NCBI GenBank assembly: GCA_029851415.1
Contig: CM056742.1
Location: forward strand, 87,410,748-87,474,747
Length of the DNA stretch: 64,000 bases
Direction of reading: 5' to 3'
Source: Eretmocerus hayati
Taxonomy: Eukaryota; Arthropoda; Insecta; Hymenoptera; Aphelinidae
Positions 42,691-53,139 of the stretch are shown in pieces (position 1 is the first letter of the stretch; every line of letters starts with the position of its first letter). Both the position numbers and the translations under genes were made by a program. The notes beneath the pieces were generated by a model. The model did no database searches, was not told the DNA's origin, and was given only the letters and a program-made list of their open reading frames with translations.

Positions 42691-43924
42691 TATGAAGAAA
42701 TTTACAGAACCTTTGACTTTTAGTGTACCATACAGTATTCCAATGAGATCGGGACTTTCACGCCCTGGGAAAATGTTTTCCAGATAGTTTCTATAGTTTT
42801 CAGGATGGTACTCTATCGATTTTTTATGACACATGCGTAGTGCTCTTGATACAAATTGAAGAATCGTCAAATTTCGTACTTTTTCAGTGTAATTGGCGCG
42901 TCTTTCGAAACTCTTCGGCTTCTGGAGAAAATAACACTGTCCAAAATATCTGGAGAAATTCCATCTGACTCTTCAAACCTGATATAATCATAAAAGATTC
43001 GTTCTAATAGCGACACAGGTCCGTGGTCAGCACAGGGCTTCCATAAAAATTGTAACTCACTTTTTGGAGAATACTCACCTCCTCCACTCTTTCGTAAGTG
43101 AAAAAAATAACATTCGAGCTAGGATAAATCGGGTGGTGGAGAATTCAAGAGTAAGATTGGACGATCAAAATGCTTCTTCATTTGGCAGCGACGTATTATT
43201 CTGGCCTAAGATCTGTGACGTTAATTTTGCGAGATTTGTCGCGCCTACCGCTTCAAAAAAGGGCATAAACCTTTGTTACTCGAATAATAAGCAGATGTCG
43301 CTCCCAAACCCTATCGCCCATTTTACTTTGACGTATGATGAATTACCATGCACTTCAATGAGGTGGCTATAACGATTGTTATTTGAGGGAGGAGCTCGTG
43401 AAACTTGTTCAGCCCCTGAAAGCTGATTTATTCGGTCGGAAATGATGCACGTAACAGGTCTGATATATAGTTATTAACTTTGTTTGAAGTTCTCACATTA
43501 TTTTCACACTAACAGCTTATCATAATTTAAGTAGGAAAGCTTTGGAAAAACAAAAATTGCATATACCTCCGACAACTCTGTGGACATAGGAGAAGTGAAA
43601 CTTGATGGGTATAACGGAACAAGCTCAATTCTGGGAATGGAATTCTATTAAACGGGTAGGACAACATCGGTATCAACCATTATATTGCACTATCCACGAT
43701 CCATCCATGTGAAAAGCCTCTAAAAGTGACGAAAACGTAATAGACCAATTCCACCTCATTGATCCCAGAGGATTAACATCTTTCAAAAATGGTGGGCACA
43801 ACTTTTTTTCCACATTTTAGAGGCTCGAAAACAGTATGGAATTGGTTTCGAGAGCGACAAGCAGGAAAAAATTTTTTTTTCTCGGATGACCCAGAAGTTA
43901 AAGGTTTGGTAGATTTCCTCATAT
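42691..43924. mobile_element. 1.2-kb TIR element splitting the right TIR of its host
   Basis: Ends TATGAAGAAATTTACAGAAC and an imperfect complement around 43893-43924. It interrupts sequence that is continuous in the left TIR of the surrounding 4-kb element, which defines the insertion. Open frames inside are short and no transposase was recognised. Confidence 0.65.
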
Positions 43925-44775
43925 GCGTACTTCGATCATTTTGGATAGTCGATTTTAAAGCGAGAGACGGGAGTGAGCAATGGAGGTAATCCACTGTTCT
44001 GAGAAAATGGCTGAAAAATCGACTTCAATTCGAAAACCTTCTACCGATTTTTCTGATTCTTGTTGGAAAATGTTCCACCCATGACGCCGGAGCATGTCCC
44101 ATAGGCAAAACCCACGTGCACGCAACTCGACCTTTTTCGCCTGAATGACTCACCGTGACTGGCGCCTTTCAATTCTCTTTCAAAAATTTCAGGCGTTAAC
44201 AATTGGACAAAATTGCACGGGCAGCGAACTTTAAAACGTACTACTCCGAGCTGTCACAAAAATACGGTAAGATAAATTGAAATGAAATCAAGGATCATTC
44301 AGCCAAAGTCTGAATTATCCAAAATCTTCAATAATCTCGAGAAGGCTGGAGAACTTCTTATCTTGACTCAAATTCTGAGTCCCCCTCGGGGTTCCGTGGC
44401 TTATACATGACTTGTGGTTGATGTATTCACCTTTGTATGATTGAGAGTATCACATCTCTTTTTTATCTCGGTTATGTCCTGATGCAACCTCATTTGATCA
44501 AAAAATTCCAAGGGAGAGTGCATCACTTGAATTTTGAAATATTTAAACATATCCCTGTTAAAATGTTGAATATCATCTTCTGATTTCCTTTCCCCTGGAG
44601 GATTTGTCATGAAATCTTTCACAGGCTCCGTTCCGCACCAGAAAGAGTTTCCCTTGCAATTGTGGCGGATCTTTACCATTAGAGAATTCATTAGGTACAA
44701 ATCAGAATCGAATAAGTACAGTTTCTTAATAATTATCAGAACTTGGTTGTATGCGGAACTTGCTTTGATCTGCAA

Positions 44776-45060
44776 GGCCGCCGTGGCACAGTGGATCAGT
44801 CACCGGACTCCCTTGCGGGAGTCCTACGTTCAAATCTCGGTCAGGGCACCACTAAGATTTTTTTCTCATGTGCCTTTTTTCGGCGGTCTCGGTGATTCGG
44901 ATTCCACCTAAAACTGTTAGTCCTCCCCACCGAGGTACAATTCGGTAGTTAGCAGTATATGCTGACGCGCTGGTTGAGCGTACCTTGACTCCACGCACAA
45001 GGGTGCCGTCTGGGTGGGGCCTACCGGCGGAAATGGACGTAAAACTCAAACCATAGTTTT
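44776..45060 (+). mobile_element. tRNA-derived SINE
   Basis: The head at 44776-44851 looks like a tRNA, with an A-box-like TGGCACAGTGGATCAGT, a B-box-like GTTCAAATCTC and a final GGCACC. A body of about 200 bases ends in a T-rich tail (44/45.06 kb). The internal polymerase III promoter boxes are the family hallmark. The exact ends and target duplication were not resolved. Confidence 0.65.
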
Positions 45061-45232
45061 TTTTCGATAGCGGTCGCCATAGTTACTCAAACTCCAGATG
45101 GTGGTCATCATAATTACTCCAACTTTAGATGGCGGTCGTCATAAATTCGGATGTTTGTACCATTGGCCCCTTCAAGAATTTTCGGTTGACATAAATGCGT
45201 AAATTTCATACATCGGTGGTCACCAAACACTA

Positions 45233-46356
45233 CCTAGCGAAAATCCGAACTGCCGCGTTCACGTCGCGCTAGGGATCCCTGACTCCCACCTCGGTGGGAG
45301 TAAAGCTAAGAGCAGTTAAGGTGCGGTAGGACAACGACCATCGGGTCCTACTTTAATTATAGATGGGAGAGGCTCTCCGTTGAGGAACCTCGGCGGCGAC
45401 CAGTCGAACGCTCGCAGTGGAGGCTGCGTAACACTGGGACGAGCAAACCGTCTATCGGTCCTCAAGCCGATACCAATTAGGGCTGTACATTGGGAGAGGA
45501 AACCCGCAAGGGACCTCGACGAAATGATTCCAACGTGAGCGCCGTAGGGCGCTCAATTGGAATCGCCATAGGGACTTGTTCCGACAAGCGAGTATGTGAC
45601 GACTATCTCTGGCTTCCCGAGTTATTTCACGGGCTAGACCACGTGACCGTGATCTAATCTGATACGTGGGAGAGGATTTCCGACGAGGAGCCTCGGCGGG
45701 GACCAGTCAAACGCTCACAATGGAGATTGTGTAACACTGGGACGAGATGCCGATACCGGTTCTCGGGCTGATACCAAGCAAGGCTAACAATTGAATGGTA
45801 GAGGTAACCCGCAAGGGGCCTCGGCGGACTGAGTCCAACGCGAACGCCGAAGGGTGTTCATTTGGAATCGCCATAAGGACCTGCTGACCGCGACAGGTGA
45901 GTACGTGACGAATACTCTGGCTTCCCGAGTTATTCCACGGGTTAGACCACGAGACCGTGGTCTTACATGAAACGTGGGAGAGCAATTAAGCTCCTCTGGA
46001 GTAAGCTCGAGCAGTGACCTGTCCTGTGCGTAAGCAAAACAGGGAGAGTGTCCTCGCAAGAGGCCTCGGCCGTAACCTTTCAAGGTTGAAGTCGAAGGAC
46101 TTCTAACAAAGGTACCCAGGGTCGGGGCATGAGCCCTTGGTTTTCGTGCTTGCACGTCAACCAATGCCCCGTAATAGGGTTGGATTCTGGGGGGCACACG
46201 GTTTCGAATACTAGATGAAAACCACGTCACCGAAGTGGTAAAAATTCGGGAGTCCTCACGGACGCGATGACAGGGCGTATCCCTGTCCACAGGCTTGGAG
46301 TCAACCGGGGTTGAGCCGAAAGGCAGGTACTCGGTATATAAAACCCAATGGCAATG
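45233..46356 (+). mobile_element. 1.1-kb GC-rich structured retroposon with 13-bp target duplication
   Basis: The insert is flanked by TCACCAAACACTA at 45220-45232 and again at 46357-46369, and the satellite unit continues normally on the right. The insert is much more GC-rich than its surroundings. It contains an internal duplication of about 300-308 bases (CCTCGGCGG-GACCAGTC at 45388 and 45691; GGCTTCCCGAGTTATT at 45611 and 45919) and many short perfect hairpins, such as ACTCCCACC/GGTGGGAGT. The 168-codon minus-strand ORF within it shows no protein features. A 13-base duplication suggests LINE-mediated insertion. Confidence 0.75.
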
Positions 46357-47193
46357 TCACCAAACACTATAAATCTCCTGGTTGTCATGAGTGTCTATGA
46401 TTCTAACGTGGGTCCTCTTTTTCATCTCGGTTATGTCCTGATGGAATCTCATTTGAAGGAAAAGTTTCAGGGGAGAGTGCATCACTTGGATTTTGAAATA
46501 TTTAAACTTATCCCTGTTAAAAAGTTGAATATCATCTTCTGGTTTCCTTTACCTTGAAGGATTTCCCATGACATCTCTCACAGGCTCCGTTCCCGCACCA
46601 GAAAGAGTCTTTGCATACAATTGTGGCGGATCTTCACCATTAGAGAATTCGTTAGATACAAATCAGAATCGAATAAGTACAGTCGCCTCATAATCATCAG
46701 AACTTAGTTTTCTTTGACAGCGGTCGTCATAATTACTCAAACTCCACATGGTGGTCGTTATAACTACTTCAACTTTAGATGGTGGTCGTCATGAATCCGA
46801 ATGTTGGTACCATTGGCCCCTTTAAGAATTTTCGGTCGACATAAATGCGTATACTTCATACATCGGTGGTCATCGAACACGATAAATCTCCTGGTTGTTA
46901 TGAGTGTCTATGATTCTAACGTCGGTCCTCTTCTTCATCTCGGTCCCGATGCAACCTCATTTGAAGAAAAAATTCCAAGGGAGAATGCATCACTGGAATT
47001 TTGAAATATTCAGACATATCCCTGTTGAAAAGTCGAGTATCATCTCCTGATTTCCTTGTCACAAGGCATTGCCTTGTAACCGCGATTCTCATTGCCTTCC
47101 CCTGTCGATTGGCTACCGGAAATACGTGAGCGCGAGCGGGTTCCCATTCAAATCTGTAAGTGAGGACTAATTAGTGCACTGGACGATCAGCTC

Positions 47194-47264
47194 GGCTTCA
47201 GCTCAGTGGTTAGAGCGTCGGACTTCCACCCGAGAGGCTCGGGGTCGATTCCCACTCACGGCAC
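47194..47264 (+). tRNA. tRNA-like pseudogene (anticodon region CTTCCAC), copy 1
   Basis: GCTTCAGCTCAGTGGTTAGAG has a good D arm (GCTC/GAGC) and the T arm contains GGTCGATTCCC. The anticodon stem pairs only as TCGG/CCGA around an 8-base loop holding TCC, and the acceptor ends do not pair well. It is therefore a tRNA-derived repeat, not a functional tRNA. It is part of a truncated copy of the TIR element below. Confidence 0.5.
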
Positions 47265-47870
47265 GAGATACTTTGGTCGCTTCCTTTTTCGGAGTTAGAA
47301 TACCGAAAATGCATTAACGAGCCCACGTTACATGGCATCCCTTGTGGGGAGTCGCTCAATATCGCTTCCGTATAGTATGGATAATAGCCTTGACTTCAAT
47401 TCGGCAATTCAATTAAATGAAATCGAGAATTCATTCGAAAAAAAGGAGGCACTAAAATTTGTCACTTACCGTAGCGCAGTAGACAGCTCTATCGACCGCA
47501 GAAAAGAAGTCTGGACACTGTTTACCCAATAAACGGAATTACAGTCGTTACTCACTGATGACCGATAATCGCGTGAAGAAAAAGTCTCTTTTCCGAGCCC
47601 GCACTCTCGAGGTTGGGTGCCTGGCCGGTCGAGTGAGAGGTTAGACTTATGGTGAGTCGCCTCGGGTAAAAAGAAGAAGAAAACAATGATAGGACATGAA
47701 ACAGGGTCACAGAATGTTTGACCTGTTCCAAGACGAGATACGATAATCAAGTCAGAATAAGAATGTAAATATAGAAGCGTAAGCATACGAAACACACACG
47801 TTCGGTAAGCTGCAATAGAATGAGTACTTCAACTCGAGATAAGGGCATCTCATAACCCCTACCCGATCAG

Positions 47871-48249
47871 TGTCACAAGGCATTGCCTTGCGACGGCGAT
47901 TCCCATCGCCTTCTCCTCTCGATTGGCTACCAGAAACACGTGAGCGCGGGCGGGTTCCCATTCAAATCTGTAAGTGAGGAGTAATTAGTGTGCTGGACGA
48001 TCAGCGCGGCTTCAGCTCAGTGGTTAGAGCGACGGACTTCCACCCGAGAGGCTCGGGGTCAATTCCCGCTCAAGGCACAAGATCCTTCGGACGCTTTCTT
48101 TTTCGGAGTTAGAATACCGAAAATCAGTGCACTAATTAGTCCTCACTTGCAGATTTGAATGGGAACCCGTCCGCGCTCACGTATTTCTGGTAGCCAATCG
48201 CCAGAGGAAGGTGATGAAAATCGGCGTCGCAAGGCAATGCCTTCTGACA
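47871..48249. mobile_element. 379-bp TIR element with a tRNA-like core
   Basis: Left end TGTCACAAGGCATTGCCTTG and right end complement (one difference). The arms of about 130 bases share GGGTTCCCATTCAAATCTG and CTAATTAGT. Between the arms sits a tRNA-like sequence (48008-48078). A 5' part of the same unit (left arm, tRNA-like core, partial tail) occurs at about 47056-47320. The arrangement TIR, tRNA-like, TIR is unusual. Confidence 0.75.
48008..48078 (+). tRNA. tRNA-like pseudogene, copy 2 (inside the TIR element)
   Basis: Nearly identical to the copy at 47194 apart from a few changes, including loss of G in the T loop (GGTCAATTCCC). D arm GCTC/GAGC is intact; the anticodon stem is weak. It is probably a polymerase III promoter-bearing relic. 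Confidence 0.5.
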
Positions 48250-50010
48250 CCTATTTCTTCAAGAGATTTGGCATGACATCTTTTACACGTTTTGTTCCCG
48301 CACCAGAAAGGGTCCTTGCATATAATTGTGGTGGATCTTCACCATTAGAGGATTCATTAAACACAAATCAAAACCGAATAAGTACAGTTCCCGAACAATT
48401 ATCAGAATTTGGTTTTCTTTATGGCAGTCGTCATAATAACTCCAACCCCAGATGGTGGTCGTCATAATTACTTCAACTCCAGATGGTGCTCGTCATTAAT
48501 TGGGATGTTTGTACCATTGGCCCCTTCAAGAATTTTTGGTCGACATAAATGTGTATATTCTATACATCGGTGGTCATGGAACACTATAAATCTCTTGGTT
48601 GTCATGAGTGTCTATGATTCTAACGTCGGTCCTTTTTTTCATCTCGGTTATGCCCTGATGCAACCTCATTTGAAGGAAAAGTTTCAGGGGAGAGTGCATC
48701 ACTTGGATTTTGAAATATTTAAACTTATCCCTGTTAAAATGTTGAATATCATCTTCTGATTTCTTTTTCCCTAAAAGATTTGCCATGACATCTTTCACCG
48801 GCTCCGCTCCCGCTCCAGAAAGGGTCTTTGCATCCAATTGTGGCGGATCTTCAACATTAGAGAATCCATCAAATATAAATCGGAATCGAATTGGTACAGT
48901 TCCCTAGTGATTATCAGAACTTGGTTGTCTTTGATAGCGGTCATCGTAATTATTCAAACTCCAGATGGTGGTCGTCGTAAATCCGGATGTTTGTACCATT
49001 GGCCCCTTCAAAAATTTTCGGTCGACATAAATGCGCATATTCCATACACCGGTCGACATAAAACACTATGAATCTCTTGGCTGTCATAAGTGTCTATGAT
49101 CCTAACGTCGGTCGTCATGAATCCGGATGTTCGTACCATTGGCCCCTTCAAAAATTCTCGGTCGACATAAATGCGCATATCCCAAACACCGGTCGACATA
49201 AAACACTATGAATCTCTTGGTTGTCATAAGTGTCTATGATCCTAACGTCGGTCGTCATAAATCCGGATGTTTGTACCATTGGCCCCTTCAAAAATTCTCG
49301 GTCGACATAAATGTGTATATTCTATACACCGGTGGTCATGGAACACTATAAATCTCTTGGTTGTCGTGAGTGTCTATGATTCTAACGTCGGTCCTCTTTT
49401 TTATCTCGGTTATGCCCTGATGCAACTTCATTTGAAGGAAAAGTTTCAGGGGAGAGTGCATCACTTGTATTTTGAAATATTTAAACTCATCCCTGTTAAA
49501 ATGTTGAATATCATCTTCTAATTTCTTTTTCCCTAAAAGATTTGCCATGACATCTTTCACCGGCTCCGCTCCCGCTCCAGAAAGGGTCTTTGCATCCAAT
49601 TGTGGCGGATCTTCAAAAATTTTCGGTCGACATAAATGTGCATATTCCATACACCGGTCGTCATGAAACACTATAAATCTCTTGGTCGTCATATGTGTCT
49701 ATGATCCTAACGTCGGTCGTCATAAATGTCTATATTTGGAATCACTATGAGAACTGGGCGTCATAAATGCGGATGTTTGTACCATTGGCCCCTTCAAAAA
49801 TTTTCGGTCGACATAAATGCGTATATTCCATACACTGGTGGTCATAAAACACTATAAATCTCTTGGTCGTCATAAGTGTCTATGATTCTAACGTCGGTCG
49901 TCATAAATGTCCATATTTGGAATCACTATGACGCCCGGTCGTCATATCTCCTCTGGTCGTCATAAAACCGTATAATTGTAGAAAAGGTCGTCATAAATGT
50001 CTATAATGAT

Positions 50011-50014
50011 ATAT

Positions 50015-50045
<31 letters not shown>

Positions 50046-50420
50046 CATACACATACATTTCACGCGCGCCCCGACGTATGTATCCAATACTATTGCTTAC
50101 ATATAGGTATACCCGCCTGCTTGCATCGACATATACCTTCTCCCAGTTAGTCTATATCTATATTGGCCTATCCATCAGAGACCCGCCGAGTCTTCCGTAT
50201 CTCTTGTCCCTGCGGCGCTGGCGCGTATTCACACGCATGTACACATATGGATGACTCGAGGCACCCCGCACCCTGTTCATCTGCAGTGTTGGGAATCCGC
50301 GTGCCTGCATATTTGCTCATAGCGATACACACATACATACATGCACACATACATATACATATACACGACATACACATATATACGCATATACCTGCATACA
50401 TCCGTATCCTTACCAGAGCT
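50011..50420. repeat. TA/CA microsatellite tracts
   Basis: ATATAC/ACATAC-type runs at 50011-50060 and 50325-50400 surround a short unique stretch. A small hairpin of A9TGTG / CACAT8 lies at 50532-50567. Confidence 0.8.
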
Positions 50421-50569
50421 ATAAGGCTCGTCCGCCGGTCGCGAGATCGTGGGTCCCGCAAACGAGCGCGTGCGCAAATCTCGTAACAGTCTTGGCATCA
50501 GTAGCATATCATAACACCTCCGCCCATGTACGAAAAAAAAAATGTGTCTGGAAGGCACATTTTTTTTCC

Positions 50570-51427
50570 TCCCCCCCCCTTTTTTTTGTTTCACTTTTCC
50601 TTTGCTGAGAATAGAACGACACGGAAAGCTTGGGAACGTATCTGTGAGTTGATAGATTCATTCTACCCCAATACCCCAATATCTTCCGCGGTACTTAATT
50701 GGATTGTAGATTGTATGGATAGCTCTTTAACCTCTGTTTTGTTCATGAATTTACTGATAGAAATTCCTGATTCTACTTCAAAATAGGTTCTGACGAAGTA
50801 CCATTAAAATCACCGAGTCATTTATATTCATTTTATTCACACTCTTGTTATAATCATATATAGAGAGAGTTGGTTATGAAGGGATCTACATCGAGTCTGG
50901 TTACATATCCCTGTGTCTCTCAGTCATGGTTGTATTTGAGTGAAAAAGTCTCTATCGCCTCTTGAGCAGTTGCATAACGGAATAATGTAAAATTCTTTTT
51001 ATGGGTCAAAAAGGGAAGGAAAAGAACAAAAAAAAATGATGGATGGCTACTTGGTTCTGTTATATTCCAACTCAGCAATAAGTTGTGATTATCAACATAT
51101 CTTGAATATGCAAATGTTATGATTCTACGAAGTTACTTTCAAGAAATGTTATAGTTCCACGAGGTTAATTTTTTTGATTTTCAGAAAGGAAAAGAAAGCT
51201 GCTTTAAGATGATTCGACTGTGGAAAGATCGCAACGATTGTGTGCAGACCGTAAGTCATCTATGGAGAGAGAGAGAAGGAAGAAAAGTAAAAATTTGTTA
51301 CCAAGTTCTACTATCTCAAGAATCGTATGAATCTGTTCTTTTGGCCGGTTTCATCTCTGTATTTATCGCATTTGTGGCTGCTCAATGAGGGTCGTCAGAA
51401 AATTTTACCTGATTTGCCGATATTCAT
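50570..51427. other. Spacer, no gene recognised
   Basis: AT-rich. It lies downstream of the minus-strand ORF that follows and may include its 3' UTR. No clear AATAAA was identified. Confidence 0.4.
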
Positions 51428-52804
51428 TTATCTCTGCAGGTTCTTAGCCGGCATTCGATTACAGAGGCAGTCTTGTCTCGGAGGAAGGACCTCCATTATT
51501 ACTCCTTTCCCGACGTCCTCCCAGTGGCGGATGCACGTGATGATGGCTTCAATGCAATCGTCCAGGAGCTTCGGAGAGTTAGGATTCCGGTCACAGTCCG
51601 GGCAGATCATGATAAATCCGTTAGAGAATTCATCAAGAATGTCCACTTGGTGGACCCCATGGCCGGTCCAGCTATCCCACTGGTTGTATTTTCTAGGATG
51701 GTCTAGGAGGCACATTCCGCAACGCCACCCTAACTTGTCGGGTTGCAGTAACACAAATCCTCTCCTTCTCATGATCACTCTTCCATCTGTCGCTTTCAGC
51801 AGACCCACTTTCATTTTCCCAGATAGTATGGCTGCGAAAAGTTGCCTTTGTTCTTCGTTCTGAGGTGCACACCATGGGTTGGTGGGGATTTTTCCCACCG
51901 GCACTCCCAAGGCGGGTCCTATGCACCTCCGTTCTTGTTGTATATTTGACCTTAACAGCGATCTACTATCACCTGGATAGATTTGTTGCTGACGTAATAC
52001 CTCTCCATCTATGATTTGCCCAGCAAAACGAATCATGTTCTTGCTGGTGTGGCTGGGAATATTTTTCGGCGTGGAGTTACGAGGGCGCTTTATTCCAGTA
52101 CTCACGATCGGTTTATCATATACGATGGTCGTGTTGTCATTAAATCCATTACGAGCCGTGGAGGTGATTGTTTCTTGGGCGGCTAGATTTAGGCCTGTGC
52201 GGTCGAAATTGATTTCTGATGGCCAATAAGCTGCTCTTGGTTGACCAACAGAGGTTACTGTTGCTTGAGCACCAGCTGTATTTAAATCTATTGTAATGTA
52301 ATATTGGTCGTTGAATCCAGTTGTTGATGGTGAATCTTCTATTTTGCGAATTGTGTTCATTTGAATCCTTGGGGTGCGTTTGAAGGTCACAATGGGCACC
52401 CCTTTTGGCATAGGGGGTATCCTGGGAGTGCCTATAGGTTCCGGATGGTATTGGTTGATAACATTGGCTTTTCCTGAGCCTTTATCGTTGAATTCTTCTT
52501 GTTGCAATTTTTCTTTCAAGAGTCGTAAAAGCTGGCTGGCACAGCCTCGCTGCGCGGGCTCTTCGGGGGCCGTCAATTCCCTATCCCAATCCTTTGTGTT
52601 GAATTGTGTTGGGGCCGAGTTACAACGGGTTAATTCTTCTTCGTTGATTGCGACTGAGGATCCGCTGATATTTTCAGTTACGCTTGATTGGGCTGCTTCA
52701 TGAGTAGCTATCGGATTGTTGTTAGCCGTTATTGATAACGTTGGGTTCACCTGAACCTCCACGTTCCAAGCGTACGCTTGTTCTACGGCTTGTGATGTAA
52801 TCAT
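51428..52804 (-). CDS. Unrecognised 458-residue protein with Cys-rich C terminus
   Basis: An intact minus-strand ORF from ATG 52804 to TAA at 51428. Residues 1-150 are polar and disordered-looking. The middle contains YYITIDLN and ETITSTARNGF. The C-terminal 110 residues hold an ordered-looking module WRCGMCLLDHP, HGVHQVDILDEF, MICPDCD, IITCIRHWEDVGKG and QDCLCNR. The three C-x1/2-C pairs plus His suggest metal binding. I do not recognise the family. The ATG is separated by one base from the stop of the upstream 51-residue ORF, an arrangement seen in viral or transposon dicistronic mRNAs that use termination-reinitiation. It could be a mobile-element or virus-derived gene, or a host orphan gene. 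An intact frame of this length in repeat-rich DNA argues for recent or maintained function. Confidence 0.65.
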   Translation of the reverse strand: MITSQAVEQAYAWNVEVQVNPTLSITANNNPIATHEAAQSSVTENISGSSVAINEEELTRCNSAPTQFNTKDWDRELTAPEEPAQRGCASQLLRLLKEKLQQEEFNDKGSGKANVINQYHPEPIGTPRIPPMPKGVPIVTFKRTPRIQMNTIRKIEDSPSTTGFNDQYYITIDLNTAGAQATVTSVGQPRAAYWPSEINFDRTGLNLAAQETITSTARNGFNDNTTIVYDKPIVSTGIKRPRNSTPKNIPSHTSKNMIRFAGQIIDGEVLRQQQIYPGDSRSLLRSNIQQERRCIGPALGVPVGKIPTNPWCAPQNEEQRQLFAAILSGKMKVGLLKATDGRVIMRRRGFVLLQPDKLGWRCGMCLLDHPRKYNQWDSWTGHGVHQVDILDEFSNGFIMICPDCDRNPNSPKLLDDCIEAIITCIRHWEDVGKGVIMEVLPPRQDCLCNRMPAKNLQR

Positions 52805-52805
52805 T

Positions 52806-52961
52806 TCATGGGCTCATCGATGGTTGATCAATCGTGATCACATCGATTTCATCTTCTAGTGCCTCGACTTCGTTTTCGATGATGTTTTTGTCTTTCAGTA
52901 CATTCATCTTGCCTTTTGGTTGACCCGTTTTCTTGTTCTTTGCACCACGCTGGCGATTCAT
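52806..52961 (-). CDS. 51-residue ORF immediately upstream of the 458-residue ORF
   Basis: ATG at 52961, TGA at 52806-52808, then one A, then the ATG of the next ORF. The N terminus is basic (NRQRGAKNKKTGQPKGK) and the C terminus acidic (ENEVEALEDEIDVITID). This charge split and the one-base spacing argue against chance. A competing 96-codon frame (52849-53139) overlaps it in a different phase; I prefer the shorter one because of the junction and composition. Function is unknown. Confidence 0.45.
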   Translation of the reverse strand: MNRQRGAKNKKTGQPKGKMNVLKDKNIIENEVEALEDEIDVITIDQPSMSP

Positions 52962-53139
52962 TCTGGGAACAACGGACAATGACCGTAATGAATATTCTTT
53001 TTCCTTTTTGCAGCTCGGCTGTAGTTAGATTCAAATTCGTAAACGATAGTGAAGAGCTCGAATTTTCACCGGAGATTCCTTGATTAATCCGCAGTACGAC
53101 CGAGAAGTTAGTAGTAGCGCAATTCGCGATAGCTCGCAT

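Larger units (their letters stand above)
40175..44157 (+). mobile_element. 4-kb DNA transposon with long TIRs, carrying nested elements
   Basis: Left end CACAGTGAGTCATT (40175) and right end complement (44157). The TIRs run several hundred bases and share GGTCGAGTTGCGTGCACGTG. ACTG flanks both sides (40171-40174, 44158-44161), a possible 4-base duplication. It contains a transposase-like fragment (40619-41047) and is interrupted by the family-1 TIR element at 41200-41994 and by another TIR element at 42691-43924. The second splits the right TIR into two pieces (about 42593-42690 and 43925-44157). Confidence 0.8.
44400..50010. repeat. Inverted, diverged satellite array with GGTCGTCATAA boxes
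   Basis: Repeat units share blocks such as GGCCCCTTCAA-AATTTTCGGTCGACATAAATG and CACTATAAATCTC-TTGGTTGTCAT. About 20 copies of GGTCGTCATAA or near variants occur, which is the complement of the TTATGACGACC box of the satellite at 26.5-29.9 kb. The longer context AATACGCATTTATGACGACC also matches after inversion. The array is broken by a SINE, a 1.1-kb retroposon and tRNA-containing elements. Confidence 0.75.

Noticed and set aside
45784..46290. 168-codon minus-strand ORF in the GC-rich insert
   Set aside because: Arg/Ser/Pro-rich composition follows GC-rich hairpins; not open in both halves of the internal duplication.
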